A stretch of DNA of 64,000 nt from Anabaena catenula FACHB-362 (GCF_014698735.1 NZ_JACJTQ010000027.1:20001-84000), one strand, 5' to 3'. Positions 54,226 to 63,898 are shown, counted from the stretch's first letter. Program-made: numbers and translations. The notes: generated from the sequence alone by a model not told the origin.

Positions 54226-56073
54226 TTAAACTGTCCATTTCCATTTTTGTTGCTGTGCATCCCATTTTACAGCTACTATCTCTGCTGGGGGATTGATGCG
54301 ATCGCCATTTTCATGAAATTCGATAATTCCTGTAACTCCTCTCACTTGTTTTTTCTGTTCTTTAAAATATTGATTCATCTTGATCAGTAAAGATTGACTA
54401 TCCTGAATATATTTGTTATGTTTCTCTAAAGTTCTCAAAACTATTAACACTGAATCAAAAGCAGTTGCACTACGCCATGTTAACTTTTCTTCTCCCCATA
54501 ATTCTTTGCCTATTTCACAAAAGTTTTTTGCTAATTGATTCTCTCCATTACAGCCATTTTCCTGACTGTACCAATGCCAAGGAATACAGGCTATAATTTG
54601 ATCATTATTTTGATTAACTAAGTTATTCTGACTTTGCTCATCAATCCAATGTAAAACATTTTCATGATAAAAGGTAGCTGAACCTGCTATTAGACAATTA
54701 TTGAGATTTAATCGGCTAATAAGTCCAGCATTATTAAGAGAATTAGATTCAATTCCTCCATCGGGAATTACAATGATAATATCAACTTCTTTTTGTTTAA
54801 TATCTTCTATATATTTTTGAAATTGATAGTAATTCTCACTGATATAACTACATTCTGATAGCAAAATAAATGATTCTTCATATTCTTCTAGATATTTCTT
54901 AATAGAATTTCTATATGAATTACTATAACTACTATTTTTGTTATAGATAATAGCTACTTTTGGTTGACTTTTAACTGTAAGTATGTCCTTTAAATATTCA
55001 CCTAATTTTTTGGCATTAATGCTATCTTGAGTAGTTAATCTAAAAAATGATAAGCTTTCACCACCAGATAAATAAGAAAGTTCATTAGATGTACTACTAG
55101 AATTTACTAAAACCAGACCTTTTTGAGAATAAAATTGTAGTGCCTTTTTGGTCATTTCACTGGAATAATGACCAATAATAGCAATCAAATTTAATTGTGA
55201 TGCTAAATTGGCTAAATTCTCTGCTGTTTGGTTGTATGAAGCATACAAATTATTAGGATCATTAACAATTAAAATCCGTAAAGATAGAGGATAAACTGTA
55301 TTATTTAAAGTGAAAAATGTATGTGGTCTAATGTCCTCCAAGTTGATCTCTTTCTCTAGATTAATTTTGTCAAATATTGGTAAATTTAATTGTAATTGAA
55401 TTTGGGCTATGCCTCGCAAAATTTCAGCCGCAACGTGACCATGATTATGGTAAAATGGCACAACTACAGCTAGAGTATAAACTTCAATTTCTCTTGTTTG
55501 CAAAAGCGATTGCTTATATTCAATCAAACAGTTGTTAATATAAATTAAAATTTCTGGATTACCAATTCCGTAAATCTCTAATTCTTTTTTCCAAGCCCAA
55601 AGAAAGCACTTTAAGGCTTGATAGTAAAGTCCTTGTTGATAAAATTGTGTTCCTTCAATCTGCAACTTAACAATTTCTTGATTAGGTGGATAAAGAAAAA
55701 TTTGTCTGCCAAAACTTCCTTGGAAGTTATCATTATTTAATTGAGGGGCAGGATTTAATTTATAACCATTATTGGTATTAAGTAAAAAATTGAGAATTAT
55801 CACCCAGTTACCAGCTATTTGCTCTTGGTCAACTTGCATTAATTCTGCTATTTTAGGATAGATATATTTACTCAATCTATCCCTAATATTTTGCTCAGAT
55901 AAATTGACTATATTAGCTATTTGTTGTCGAGAATATCCTAAAAGAGATTGACAAATAATTGTCTGATCAAATTCACTCAGTTGCTTTTTATTGGGCAGAA
56001 TATCTAACTTTTGCAAGAAAAGTTCAATATTAATATCTAGCTCTGTTATCACCTGCTGACAATGTTGACACAT
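54226..56073 (-). CDS. wHTH protein fused to a type I periplasmic-binding-like domain, no signal peptide
   Basis: A 615-residue protein. Residues about 15-95 (FDQTIICQSLLGYSRQQIAN, IRDRLSKYIYPKIAELM, NWVIILNFLL) match the conserved N-terminal winged-helix domain of many cyanobacterial regulatory and conflict proteins. A TPR-like stretch follows (FYQQGLYYQALKCFLWAWKK). Residues about 200-610 are a branched-chain amino-acid-receptor-like domain (VVVPFYHNHGHVAAEILRGI, AIIGHYSSEMTKKALQFYSQ, VLVNSSSTSNELS, IIVIPDGG, SATAFDSVLIVLRTLE). There is no signal peptide or membrane helix, so the ligand domain faces the cytoplasm. The ligand is unknown. Confidence 0.8.
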   Translation of the reverse strand: MCQHCQQVITELDINIELFLQKLDILPNKKQLSEFDQTIICQSLLGYSRQQIANIVNLSEQNIRDRLSKYIYPKIAELMQVDQEQIAGNWVIILNFLLNTNNGYKLNPAPQLNNDNFQGSFGRQIFLYPPNQEIVKLQIEGTQFYQQGLYYQALKCFLWAWKKELEIYGIGNPEILIYINNCLIEYKQSLLQTREIEVYTLAVVVPFYHNHGHVAAEILRGIAQIQLQLNLPIFDKINLEKEINLEDIRPHTFFTLNNTVYPLSLRILIVNDPNNLYASYNQTAENLANLASQLNLIAIIGHYSSEMTKKALQFYSQKGLVLVNSSSTSNELSYLSGGESLSFFRLTTQDSINAKKLGEYLKDILTVKSQPKVAIIYNKNSSYSNSYRNSIKKYLEEYEESFILLSECSYISENYYQFQKYIEDIKQKEVDIIIVIPDGGIESNSLNNAGLISRLNLNNCLIAGSATFYHENVLHWIDEQSQNNLVNQNNDQIIACIPWHWYSQENGCNGENQLAKNFCEIGKELWGEEKLTWRSATAFDSVLIVLRTLEKHNKYIQDSQSLLIKMNQYFKEQKKQVRGVTGIIEFHENGDRINPPAEIVAVKWDAQQQKWKWTV

Positions 56074-56170
56074 ATTCAGATACCCTGCTCTTTTTCCGAA
56101 AATGATAACTTGATTCTCGGTTGAGGTGACTCTATGGGTGTGGAAATAATTTCTACAGATATAGTAGTTT

Positions 56171-56290
56171 CCGGCGATTAGAAATCGCTACTACACAAAA
56201 AAAGTCCACCTGCGTGGACTAATACAAAATCAAGGGTTCTTAACCTGCGAAGGCAGGTTTTGTCTGTGTAGCCGCGACTTCCAGTCGCTA
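56171..56290. repeat. Cluster of three to four hairpin repeats
   Basis: GCGATTAGAAATCGC (about 56174-56188), AAGTCCACCTGCGTGGACT (56202-56220), AACCTGCGAAGGCAGGTT (56242-56259, followed by TTG) and GCGACTTCCAGTCGC (56274-56288) lie in a row. These resemble a well-known compound intergenic repeat of Nostoc. Placed after hhoA (minus strand), the AGGCAGGTTTT hairpin may act as its terminator. Confidence 0.8.
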
Positions 56291-56315
56291 GTAAATTAGA
56301 CTTTTCAAACAATCT

Positions 56316-57506
56316 CTAAGAAAGGTCTTTCAACTCAGCGGTACGAACTGAAAGCTGTTGTGTTTGATTTCCTCGTTGCACTTTTACCTGCAAAACCTGA
56401 CCCAATTGACTATCTTCCACCACACCTTGCAACTGTTCTGCATTGGTAATTGATTGATTATCAATTTGGACAATCACATCTCCACGACGGATACCCGCAG
56501 TTGCAGCAGGGGAGTTGGGTACAACCCGCATTACCAAAACACCTTTAACTTCAGGAATCGCAAACATAGAGTTGGGATCACGGTTATTTTGTTTTGCTAA
56601 TTCCGGCGTTAATGTTACCATTTGTACACCTAAATAAGGGTGAACAACTTTACCATCTCGTTGCAATTGAGATGCGATCGCTTTAGCCTTATCTATAGGA
56701 ATCGCAAACCCAATCCCCATCGCATCTGCACGAATCGCGGTATTAATTCCAATCACTTCACCTTGACCATTTAACAACGGCCCCCCAGAGTTACCAGGGT
56801 TAATTGCAGCGTCGGTTTGAATAAAATCTAAGCGTTTATCATTAATGCCGACTTGAGCGCTGGAACGTTTGAGAGTGCTGACAATGCCCAAAGTTACAGT
56901 ATTATCAAATCCTAAAGGATTACCAACTGCGATCGCCCAATCTCCCACCTGGACATTCTCCGAAGAACCCAAAGGTGCAACAGGTAAATCATTTCCAGCA
57001 TTAATCTTGACTACCGCCAAATCCGTTACTTCATCAATGCCTTTAACTTTACCCTCAAAAGTGCGACCATCTTTAAGACGAACCGTCACTTTATCAGCTT
57101 GATCAACTACGTGAGCATTGGTAAGAATTATCCCACTTTTGTCCAGAATAAAACCAGAACCTAGACCGCGTAATTGCTCAGTCGGTAACTGTTGAGAGTA
57201 ACTATCACCAAAAAACCGCCGAAAAAACGGGTCTTCCATCAAAGGATCAACACGGCGAGTAATAGTTTTTTCTGTATCAATCCTGACCACAGCAGTCCCT
57301 ACACGATTCACAGCTGCTGTGACAAAACTACTGCTACCAATAGCAGCAATCCCAGGAGAAGACTTTTGAGCAACCACAGCAGGAGCAGGTTCCGCTTCAG
57401 ATGGTAAGACTTGTAAGCAAGTAACCGTCAGCAGAACTCCTAAAAAAATTGCGACAACATAGGAACTCAATTGGCGAATATAGCGGAGTGATTTGGAAAT
57501 TTGCAT
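56316..57506 (-). CDS. hhoA: HhoA/DegP-type serine protease (trypsin-like + one PDZ)
   Basis: A 396-residue protein with an N-terminal membrane anchor or signal (SSYVVAIFLGVLLTVTCLQVL, about 14-34). The protease domain has His132 (LTNAHVV), Asp162 (VTDLAVVKI) and Ser240 (NPGNSGGP); a single PDZ domain follows (about 290-385, PYLGVQMVTLTPELA, GIRRGDVIVQIDNQSI). One PDZ and this length match the cyanobacterial HhoA/HhoB/HtrA group, which degrade or refold damaged proteins in the periplasm and thylakoid lumen. Which of the three it is cannot be fixed by eye. It is monocistronic. Confidence 0.92.
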   Translation of the reverse strand: MQISKSLRYIRQLSSYVVAIFLGVLLTVTCLQVLPSEAEPAPAVVAQKSSPGIAAIGSSSFVTAAVNRVGTAVVRIDTEKTITRRVDPLMEDPFFRRFFGDSYSQQLPTEQLRGLGSGFILDKSGIILTNAHVVDQADKVTVRLKDGRTFEGKVKGIDEVTDLAVVKINAGNDLPVAPLGSSENVQVGDWAIAVGNPLGFDNTVTLGIVSTLKRSSAQVGINDKRLDFIQTDAAINPGNSGGPLLNGQGEVIGINTAIRADAMGIGFAIPIDKAKAIASQLQRDGKVVHPYLGVQMVTLTPELAKQNNRDPNSMFAIPEVKGVLVMRVVPNSPAATAGIRRGDVIVQIDNQSITNAEQLQGVVEDSQLGQVLQVKVQRGNQTQQLSVRTAELKDLS

Positions 57507-57810
57507 AATTACAATCTGATTTAGAAGCCTAATTTTTGCTGTTTTGTGACAAAGCTACATACACTTATTTTTACAGCTTGGATAAAAATCTTCGCCTATT
57601 GAAGTTTTTACCGGGCTGCGTCGTCTAATTGGGGATATGGAAAAAGTGATCTGTAATCAAGTTAAGGGAACATAGAGTAACCAGGGTATTATGGAAGTCT
57701 GCCCTTACTTGGTTCGGTTTTTCCACCAATTCACAATTCACAATCCACCATCCACAATCCACAATCTCTCTAGGTTAGGATCTTAATTAATACCAAAACC
57801 TTCATATCCC

Positions 57811-58212
57811 ATGAATACTTCCAACCAATTAACTCATGAATCCTTGACAACATCCCCACCACCAGAACACACACACGATGAAGATCACAACCACGAACAC
57901 ACAGATCATACTCCTGGACAGGTAGATTCTGTTCATCCTCACGTTCATAGTGAAGAGTCATTGCGGCGAATTGTCAATCGGCTCTCACGTATAGAAGGAC
58001 ACGTTCGCGGTATTAAAACAATGGTGCAGCAAAATAGCCCTTGTCCTGATGTATTATTGCAAATTGCCGCTGTCAGAGGCGCAATAGATAAAGTAGCACG
58101 CATTGTTTTGGATGAACATTTAACCGAATGTATTGCTAGAGCCGCCCAAAAAGGCAATATTGATGTAGAAATTGAACAACTCAAAGCTGCTTTAGATCGG
58201 TTTTTACCTTAG
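57811..58212 (+). CDS. CsoR/RcnR/InrS-family metal-sensing repressor
   Basis: A 133-residue all-helical repressor. The metal site of CsoR and InrS (Cys-x24-His-x3-Cys) is present: Cys78, His103 and Cys107. An N-terminal tail of about 45 residues is very rich in His, Asp and Glu (HTHDEDHNHEHTDH), as in InrS of Synechocystis, a nickel sensor. The DNA-binding helices start SLRRIVNRLSRIEGHVRGI. Ni(II) is the likely metal, Cu(I) the alternative. The gene it represses (a cation efflux transporter) is not next to it in this window. Confidence 0.88.
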   Translation: MNTSNQLTHESLTTSPPPEHTHDEDHNHEHTDHTPGQVDSVHPHVHSEESLRRIVNRLSRIEGHVRGIKTMVQQNSPCPDVLLQIAAVRGAIDKVARIVLDEHLTECIARAAQKGNIDVEIEQLKAALDRFLP

Positions 58213-58449
58213 AAACTCAAAAACAGCAGTGGCCATCATCAACTGGGGGCATCAGAACTTATGAAAATATTTTTTCTTGCCTGTAAGAGCGTGTATTTTC
58301 CAGTTAAGTAGGTGTAAATATTTCTCCTTGGGAGCAGAGAATGGACAAGAGGGTTTTAGCTTGGTTCATTTTTTCGCATATTTTGCATATTTATCTTTAT
58401 TTTAGCCTTTACATTTATTTACAACATAACAGTTTCCCAGTATTTAGTC

Positions 58450-60000
58450 ATGATAGCAAAATTAAAACAAATATTGCCTACATATTTATTTTTTCAAGGA
58501 AAGTACCGGATTATTTTCTTGTCAGCCACTCTATTTTTGTGTTTTGATTTAGGTGTTCTTCTTCCTAATTTTTTGATCTCTTCTCAATTAAAAGAAGATG
58601 CTATAATTATTAACTTAGCTGGTCGTCAGCGAATGCTATCACAAAGAATTTCTAAAACTATCTTACAATTACAAGTAGCAGAACAAATAGAAAAAACAAT
58701 TACTGCTCCGCAGAATGAATTAGCACAGGCTTACAAGCAATTTGATGAAACTTTAATAGGATTTAAAATAGGTAAAATCGTCACTGGTAGTGATGGAAAG
58801 CCAGTATATATTTCAGCTCTGAAAAATCCTAAAATTAAAAATTTAATTACTCAAGCCGAAGCAATTTGGAATCCCTATAAAGAAAAAATTGAACCTGTTA
58901 TTTCATCTAGAAATAAAATATCTCGGCAGTCATTACAAGATGCCATAGTCTATTCAAATGACAATAACCTCCAATTGCTAGACTTGATGAATCAGATCAC
59001 TACAGAACAACAAAATATATCTAATAACAGAACATACGCATTACAAATTATTCAAGCAACTGGTTTATGTCTAGCATTAGTAAATTTTTTTATATTGCTT
59101 TTTCATACATTAAAAAACTTGACCATTAGTGATAATAAAATTCAAGAAGCTTTAAATGAAGTAGAAAAAACACAAGTTCAACTTATCCAAAAAGAAAAAA
59201 TGTTTAGTTTGGGGCAACTTGTGGCCGGAATAGCTCACGAACTCAATAATTCTATCAATTTTATCCATCCTAACCTTCCTCATGCTCAACGATATATGGT
59301 AGATCTATTAAAATTAATAGATCTTTATGAGAAATATCATCTTAAAGTTGATACAGAAATAGAAATAAAGATTTTTACAAAATTAATTGACCTAAATTTT
59401 ATCAAGTCAGATTTACCTCAACTCATAAAATCAATGGAAGTCGGCACAACTCGTATCCGTGATATTGTGCTTTCTCTACGAACTTTTTCTCACTTGGGTG
59501 AAACTGAAATCAAAAAAATTGATATTCATAAAGATCTAGATAGTATTCTGATGATTCTGCGATGCCGATTCAATAACCAATTAAATTCAACACCAATTGA
59601 AATCATTAAAAAATACGATAATTTACCACTAGTAGAGTGTTATCCTGCAAAACTTAACCAAGTATTTTTGAATATATTAACAAATGCTATTGATGCTTTA
59701 GAAGCTAAAGAATTGCCACAAAACCCTCAAATTTATATTACTACTAAGTTACTAGAAACTAATTATATTTTAATTTCTATTACCGATAATGGTGTTGGTA
59801 TTCCTGAAGAAAATCAGCTACGAATATTCGATCCCTTCTTCACCACAAAACCCATAGGTAAAGGAACTGGTTTAGGATTATCTATTACTTACCAAATTGT
59901 TGTTGAAGAACATAAAGGTAAAATACTCTGCTTTTCTAGTCCTGAAAAAGGTACAGAATTTCAAATTCAGATTCCGCTAGAAGTTATTTCTCAAATATAA
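58450..60000 (+). CDS. Membrane histidine kinase with PilJ/type IV pili MCP-like sensor
   Basis: A 516-residue sensor kinase. Two membrane segments (about 21-40 and 201-220) flank a periplasmic domain starting INLAGRQRMLSQRISKTILQ, the signature of the PilJ N-terminal (nitrate/redox-sensor-like) family. The kinase core has the H box LVAGIAHELNNSINFIHPNL with His263, then a helical insertion, N box QVFLNILTNAIDAL, G1 DNGVGIP, F box DPFFTTKPIG and G2 GTGLGLSI. It is followed by menH after 25 bp, on the same strand, which is unusual for a kinase. No response regulator is adjacent. Confidence 0.9.
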   Translation: MIAKLKQILPTYLFFQGKYRIIFLSATLFLCFDLGVLLPNFLISSQLKEDAIIINLAGRQRMLSQRISKTILQLQVAEQIEKTITAPQNELAQAYKQFDETLIGFKIGKIVTGSDGKPVYISALKNPKIKNLITQAEAIWNPYKEKIEPVISSRNKISRQSLQDAIVYSNDNNLQLLDLMNQITTEQQNISNNRTYALQIIQATGLCLALVNFFILLFHTLKNLTISDNKIQEALNEVEKTQVQLIQKEKMFSLGQLVAGIAHELNNSINFIHPNLPHAQRYMVDLLKLIDLYEKYHLKVDTEIEIKIFTKLIDLNFIKSDLPQLIKSMEVGTTRIRDIVLSLRTFSHLGETEIKKIDIHKDLDSILMILRCRFNNQLNSTPIEIIKKYDNLPLVECYPAKLNQVFLNILTNAIDALEAKELPQNPQIYITTKLLETNYILISITDNGVGIPEENQLRIFDPFFTTKPIGKGTGLGLSITYQIVVEEHKGKILCFSSPEKGTEFQIQIPLEVISQI

Positions 60001-60024
60001 TATATTCTCATTTATATAGAAAAA

Positions 60025-60837
60025 ATGAATTTAGAAAAATATATATTTAATTATTCTTTAATTGACAATTCCCAAAAACCACTAATTATTTTTCTACATG
60101 GATTTATGGGTAATCTTGATGAATTTGATGAAGCCATAAAATTACTAGGTGAAGATTTTTCTTATCTCACCCTTGACTTACCTGGACACGGTAAAACTCA
60201 AGTTTTGGGAGGAGATGAATATTATAAAATGGAACAAACCGCCCAAGCTTTAATCAACTTATTGGATAAATTGAAAATATCTCAATGCTGCTTAGTTGGT
60301 TATTCAATGGGAGGAAGATTAGCCTTATATTTAACTCTACATTTCCCCGAAAGATTTATCAAAGTTGTCTTAGAATCAGCTTCCCCAGGTTTACCAACAG
60401 ATACAGAAAGATTAGCCAGAATTAAAAGTGATTTTCAAATAGCTAGTAAATTAACTCGAATGATTAATAAAAAGGATTTTAAAAAGTTTCTCAATAATTG
60501 GTACATTCAACCAATATTTGGTAATATCAAACACCATCCTCAATATCCACAAATGCTAGAAAGTAGATTAGAAAATAATCCTCTAGAACTAGTAAAGTCA
60601 CTGCAATTTATGGGAAGTGGATATCAGCCTTCTTTGTGGGAAAAGCTCAAAGAAAATAAACTTCCATTACTTTTACTAGTTGGCAAATATGATGAAAAAT
60701 TTATAAAAATTAATACAGCAATGTCTTACAGATGTGAATTTTCCCAGCTAAAAATAATTAATCAAGCTGGACATAATGTTCACTTAGAAAATACATTAGA
60801 CTTTGTCAAAAATATCAGAGATTTTATGATTGACTAA
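60025..60837 (+). CDS. menH: Alpha/beta hydrolase, likely SHCHC synthase of phylloquinone synthesis
   Basis: A 270-residue alpha/beta hydrolase with the triad Ser94 (VGYSMGGR), Asp223 (VGKYDEKF) and His250 (QAGHNVHLE). The pattern LHGFMGNLDEFD, DLPGHGKT and VGYSMGGRLALYL is that of MenH, which removes pyruvate to give 2-succinyl-6-hydroxy-2,4-cyclohexadiene-1-carboxylate in vitamin K1 synthesis. Other men genes are not in the window. It is coupled to the upstream kinase gene. Confidence 0.83.
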   Translation: MNLEKYIFNYSLIDNSQKPLIIFLHGFMGNLDEFDEAIKLLGEDFSYLTLDLPGHGKTQVLGGDEYYKMEQTAQALINLLDKLKISQCCLVGYSMGGRLALYLTLHFPERFIKVVLESASPGLPTDTERLARIKSDFQIASKLTRMINKKDFKKFLNNWYIQPIFGNIKHHPQYPQMLESRLENNPLELVKSLQFMGSGYQPSLWEKLKENKLPLLLLVGKYDEKFIKINTAMSYRCEFSQLKIINQAGHNVHLENTLDFVKNIRDFMID

Positions 60838-60876
60838 CTCAAATAACTTTCAACTAAATTGATTTGATTAGACTTT

Positions 60877-61584
60877 TTATGGATTCTGAGGAATTGGGGA
60901 AGGTGTTACATTTCGGGTTGCTGGTTGATTAGCAGCTTTTAATTCTTCTTGCAATAATTTCTGATAAACTTGGGGTAAAAAGCGAGTATTCTCATTAGTC
61001 TCTATGCCATATCCTAAACTTGTCCAAGTGGGGGAAAGTCGCCGTAAAACTTCATTTAACTTTTGCTGACGCAGGAGTTGAGAAATATCAGTTCCCCAAA
61101 CTCGTGAATCATTCAACCAACGGTAAACTACTACGTCTTGATACTCCGCTTCAAAGCTATAATTAGTCCAAAACATTAACTGCTGTGGTGGATTTGGATG
61201 ATAGCGGGGAGCAATTTCATACCAGGTAGTATTGATGATTTGATATCTACCAGCAGCAGTGGAACAGTTACCTGTATTTGGTCCCACCACAATGGTGACA
61301 CATATTTCAGGATGACGACTCAGATCACTAACTTGCTGACCACCATATAAGAGAGAGTAGGGACGGTTGCTATTGGCCTCACTTGTAGAGATGGTTCGCA
61401 TCAAAGCACGAATGTAAGGATCACCATCTTTCATCACCAATTGAGGCTGCTTTCCGGTAAATAGAGGTTCGGAAGGCGAATGTAAATCTCCACCCACATA
61501 CCACTGTAATAAATATACAAAACCGAGAAGTGCCGCTAGGGGGCCAATCAGTTTTTCTACACCTTTGAGTTCAAAGCCTTTCAG
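60877..61584 (-). CDS. Membrane-anchored lysozyme-like glycosidase (GH24/GH104 type), abnormal start
   Basis: The catalytic domain (about 206 residues from a GTG at 61497) has a lysozyme Glu in TISTSEANSNRPYS and the conserved TAAGRYQIINTTWYEIAP segment. It should cleave peptidoglycan. The frame continues upstream through a good membrane segment (EKLIGPLAALLGFVYLLQWY) to a stop TAG at 61588-61590, but no ATG, GTG or TTG precedes that segment; a CTG at 61584 follows a GAGGAG box by seven bases. Directly upstream of the TAG, in the same frame, is ATG-AGG-AGT. So either a CTG start is used, or the gene has a nonsense mutation at codon 4. Confidence 0.7.
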   Translation of the reverse strand: MKGFELKGVEKLIGPLAALLGFVYLLQWYVGGDLHSPSEPLFTGKQPQLVMKDGDPYIRALMRTISTSEANSNRPYSLLYGGQQVSDLSRHPEICVTIVVGPNTGNCSTAAGRYQIINTTWYEIAPRYHPNPPQQLMFWTNYSFEAEYQDVVVYRWLNDSRVWGTDISQLLRQQKLNEVLRRLSPTWTSLGYGIETNENTRFLPQVYQKLLQEELKAANQPATRNVTPSPIPQNP

Positions 61585-61671
61585 AACCTAACTCCTCATA
61601 ACAAACATTGATTTTGGATCATAAAAACTCCGCGTCCCTCCGCGCTAACCTCAGCGTCCCTCTGCGTTTGA

Positions 61672-62337
61672 TCAAAAAGACTGAACCTGCTCAAATAACT
61701 CCCTCCAACTTTTCTTAGTCTCTCCCACTCTAGCCACGATTTCCACAATTTTATTCCGCGCAGCAGGTTCAAATAGGGACTCAACACAAACCTGAGCCAC
61801 TTTTTGCCGAGGGATGCTACCATCGAACAATGTATCAGCACCCTGCATGACTATGGCATCGGAGTTATCTTCATTTTTTAACCCTCCAGGTCGCACAATT
61901 GTATAGGTGAGTCCACTTTTTTGAATACATTCTTCAGCTTGCTTTTTCCAGACTAAAATCAGCCAAAATAGGTTCAAGGGATGGAAAAGCTGGGAAACAC
62001 ACAAAGAAGAAACCAAGACAAAATGCTGAATCTGCTTGGCTTTAGCAGCAGTTACTAAATTTTTTGTACCTTCAAAATCTACTTTATAGGGGGCTGTAGG
62101 GTCAAAACTGGGACTTGCACCTGTGGCGCAGATTACTACCGTGCTATCACCTAATCCAGCATCTAAGCTTTCTGGTTGTAATACGTCGCCTACAACGAAT
62201 TCGACATCAGGAGATAAAATAGCCTTAGCTTTTTCTTGATCTCTCACCAAGGCCCGGACAGGAATATTTCTCGCAATTAGTTCTTGGATGATACGACGAC
62301 CTGTTTCACCTGTTGCCCCTGCTACAAATACTTTCAT
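61672..62337 (-). CDS. NAD(P)-binding SDR family protein (atypical, NmrA/Tic62-like)
   Basis: A 221-residue Rossmann protein with nucleotide motif GATGETG (7-13), acceptor region VRALVRDQEK, FVVGDVLQPESL, VICATGASPSFDPTAPYKVD and YTIVRPGGLKNED. There is no catalytic YxxxK of classic SDRs at the usual position, as in the atypical NmrA-like and Tic62-like group found in cyanobacteria and chloroplasts. It may sense redox state or bind flavin reductase; no substrate can be named. It is a single gene. Confidence 0.88.
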   Translation of the reverse strand: MKVFVAGATGETGRRIIQELIARNIPVRALVRDQEKAKAILSPDVEFVVGDVLQPESLDAGLGDSTVVICATGASPSFDPTAPYKVDFEGTKNLVTAAKAKQIQHFVLVSSLCVSQLFHPLNLFWLILVWKKQAEECIQKSGLTYTIVRPGGLKNEDNSDAIVMQGADTLFDGSIPRQKVAQVCVESLFEPAARNKIVEIVARVGETKKSWRELFEQVQSF

Positions 62338-62516
62338 AATTAGCGCTATCTTGGGAAACTAATATGTGCTTGTTCAGTTCTTTATTGTAGTGATTCTATG
62401 GAGTTGATGACAGATTCTTGAGGTTTTTGTGAAATTTACATTTTTTTGTGAAAAAACTCTCCCGAACTGGGAATCATTAATATAGACAAACTTCAATCTA
62501 TACAAAAAACACACTT

Positions 62517-63170
62517 ATGGTAGCAAACAACTGGGATTATCCATCTGTGGAAATAAATGAATCAGTTTTATCTGTAGAATCAAGCGTTTCAATAGATGAA
62601 ACTGCATTTAAAGAAGATAAGATAAATACAAGCAAATTCCATAGCCGTCATCAAGATTGTATGGAAATGTATGCTCCTGTGAGAAAGGTTGCTGAGTATC
62701 TTGATTCTCACTCCTCATGGTTCACACGCTGCGCTGAACCGATGAAAGTGCAACCTTTGGGAGACAATGGCTATGCGTTAGTAATTGGTCGATTTGGTTC
62801 TTTTGGTTATGAAGTAGAGCCGAAAATCGGTTTGGAATTGTTAGCTCCAGAACAGGGTAATTACTGCATCCGGACTATTCCTATTCCTGACTACCAAGCT
62901 CCTGGTTATGATGTAGACTATAATGCATCGCTGCAATTGGTAGAAAGTGCAGCTGAGATGACAAGGGTAGAATGGCAATTAGATTTGATGGTTGAGCTTT
63001 ATTTTCCCAGATTTATTCAGCGTTTACCCCATTCCTTAATTCAATCTACAGGCGATCGCTTACTTCATCAAATTATCCGCCAAGTCTCCCGTCGTTTAAC
63101 CCGCAAAGTCCAGGAAGATTTTCATCAGTCTCAGAATATTGCTTTTTCTGTTAAGTCTCATCAAAAGTGA
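62517..63170 (+). CDS. DUF1997 family protein
   Basis: A 217-residue protein. The core starting at about residue 45 (MEMYAPVRKVAEYLDSHSSW, CAEPMKVQPLGDNGYALVIG, YEVEPKIGLELLAP) and ending FIQRLPHSLIQSTGDRLLHQ is DUF1997, a family of cyanobacteria and plants with a START/SRPBCC-like fold by description. The N-terminal 40 residues are variable. The function is unknown. Upstream lies an AT-rich 180-bp region divergent to the SDR gene. Confidence 0.85.
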   Translation: MVANNWDYPSVEINESVLSVESSVSIDETAFKEDKINTSKFHSRHQDCMEMYAPVRKVAEYLDSHSSWFTRCAEPMKVQPLGDNGYALVIGRFGSFGYEVEPKIGLELLAPEQGNYCIRTIPIPDYQAPGYDVDYNASLQLVESAAEMTRVEWQLDLMVELYFPRFIQRLPHSLIQSTGDRLLHQIIRQVSRRLTRKVQEDFHQSQNIAFSVKSHQK

Positions 63171-63272
63171 GCAGTAATTCCCTGTGGCTATTAATTAATT
63201 TAATTTTCTCCAACTACTTAGATTTATTTGTCGATGGTCAGTAGCACAATCCAACTGACCACTGACACCGGA

Positions 63273-63743
63273 CTATGCTTGAGTAAGAATTTTTTGGACA
63301 ATTTCTACGCCAGATATAGCCTGCCAAATAAAAAGCCCTAAAATACCGAAATTAAGCAAAATATGAGTGACACGCGCCCAATTTGCTCCTTTTTGCATAA
63401 AGGGGGAGAGGGACGCAGAAAATGCTATCAAACCTGTCATACTCAGACCGGCTAACAGGTGCGGACCAAAAAACAATTTCCCATTATTGATATAGGTAAC
63501 AGCCATGCCACCAATGGAACCTGCTACCATCAAAGCTAAGACAATAGAGCCGATTTGGTAGTGCTTGATTGTATATTTGCCTTGAATGAGTTGTTTCTTT
63601 TCTTCGCCCTTAGCATTTCTGGTACGCTGTACTTGCAGACCTAAGTAGGCAGCATACAGTGACAGTGCTAGTAATATCCACATGATGACTGGGTGAAGGA
63701 AATTCAAACCATATTTCACTGCTGGAGAAAGTTCGAGGCTCAT
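63273..63743 (-). CDS. DUF4079 family membrane protein
   Basis: About 156 residues from the ATG at 63743 (an in-frame TTG at 63758 is less likely). It has four hydrophobic segments: LHPVIMWILLALSLYAAYLG, IGSIVLALMVAGSIGGMAV, LLAGLSMTGLIAFSASLSPF and ILLNFGILGLFIWQAISG. The YTIKHYQIGS loop and the membrane His residues recall cytochrome b561-like proteins, the usual description for DUF4079. It is widespread in cyanobacteria with unknown function. Confidence 0.87.
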   Translation of the reverse strand: MSLELSPAVKYGLNFLHPVIMWILLALSLYAAYLGLQVQRTRNAKGEEKKQLIQGKYTIKHYQIGSIVLALMVAGSIGGMAVTYINNGKLFFGPHLLAGLSMTGLIAFSASLSPFMQKGANWARVTHILLNFGILGLFIWQAISGVEIVQKILTQA

Positions 63744-63898
63744 CGTGTTCTCTTCCAATTATTAAATCTTAATAAAAATTAGCATACCTTAGTTTAAAGC
63801 TGAGAACTCAGTACTTTTATCAAACAGAAAATCTTCTCTTCCCATTTCCCTCTTGCCAAAGTACTTAAACAATCTCAGACTAAATAGTGACGCTATAG

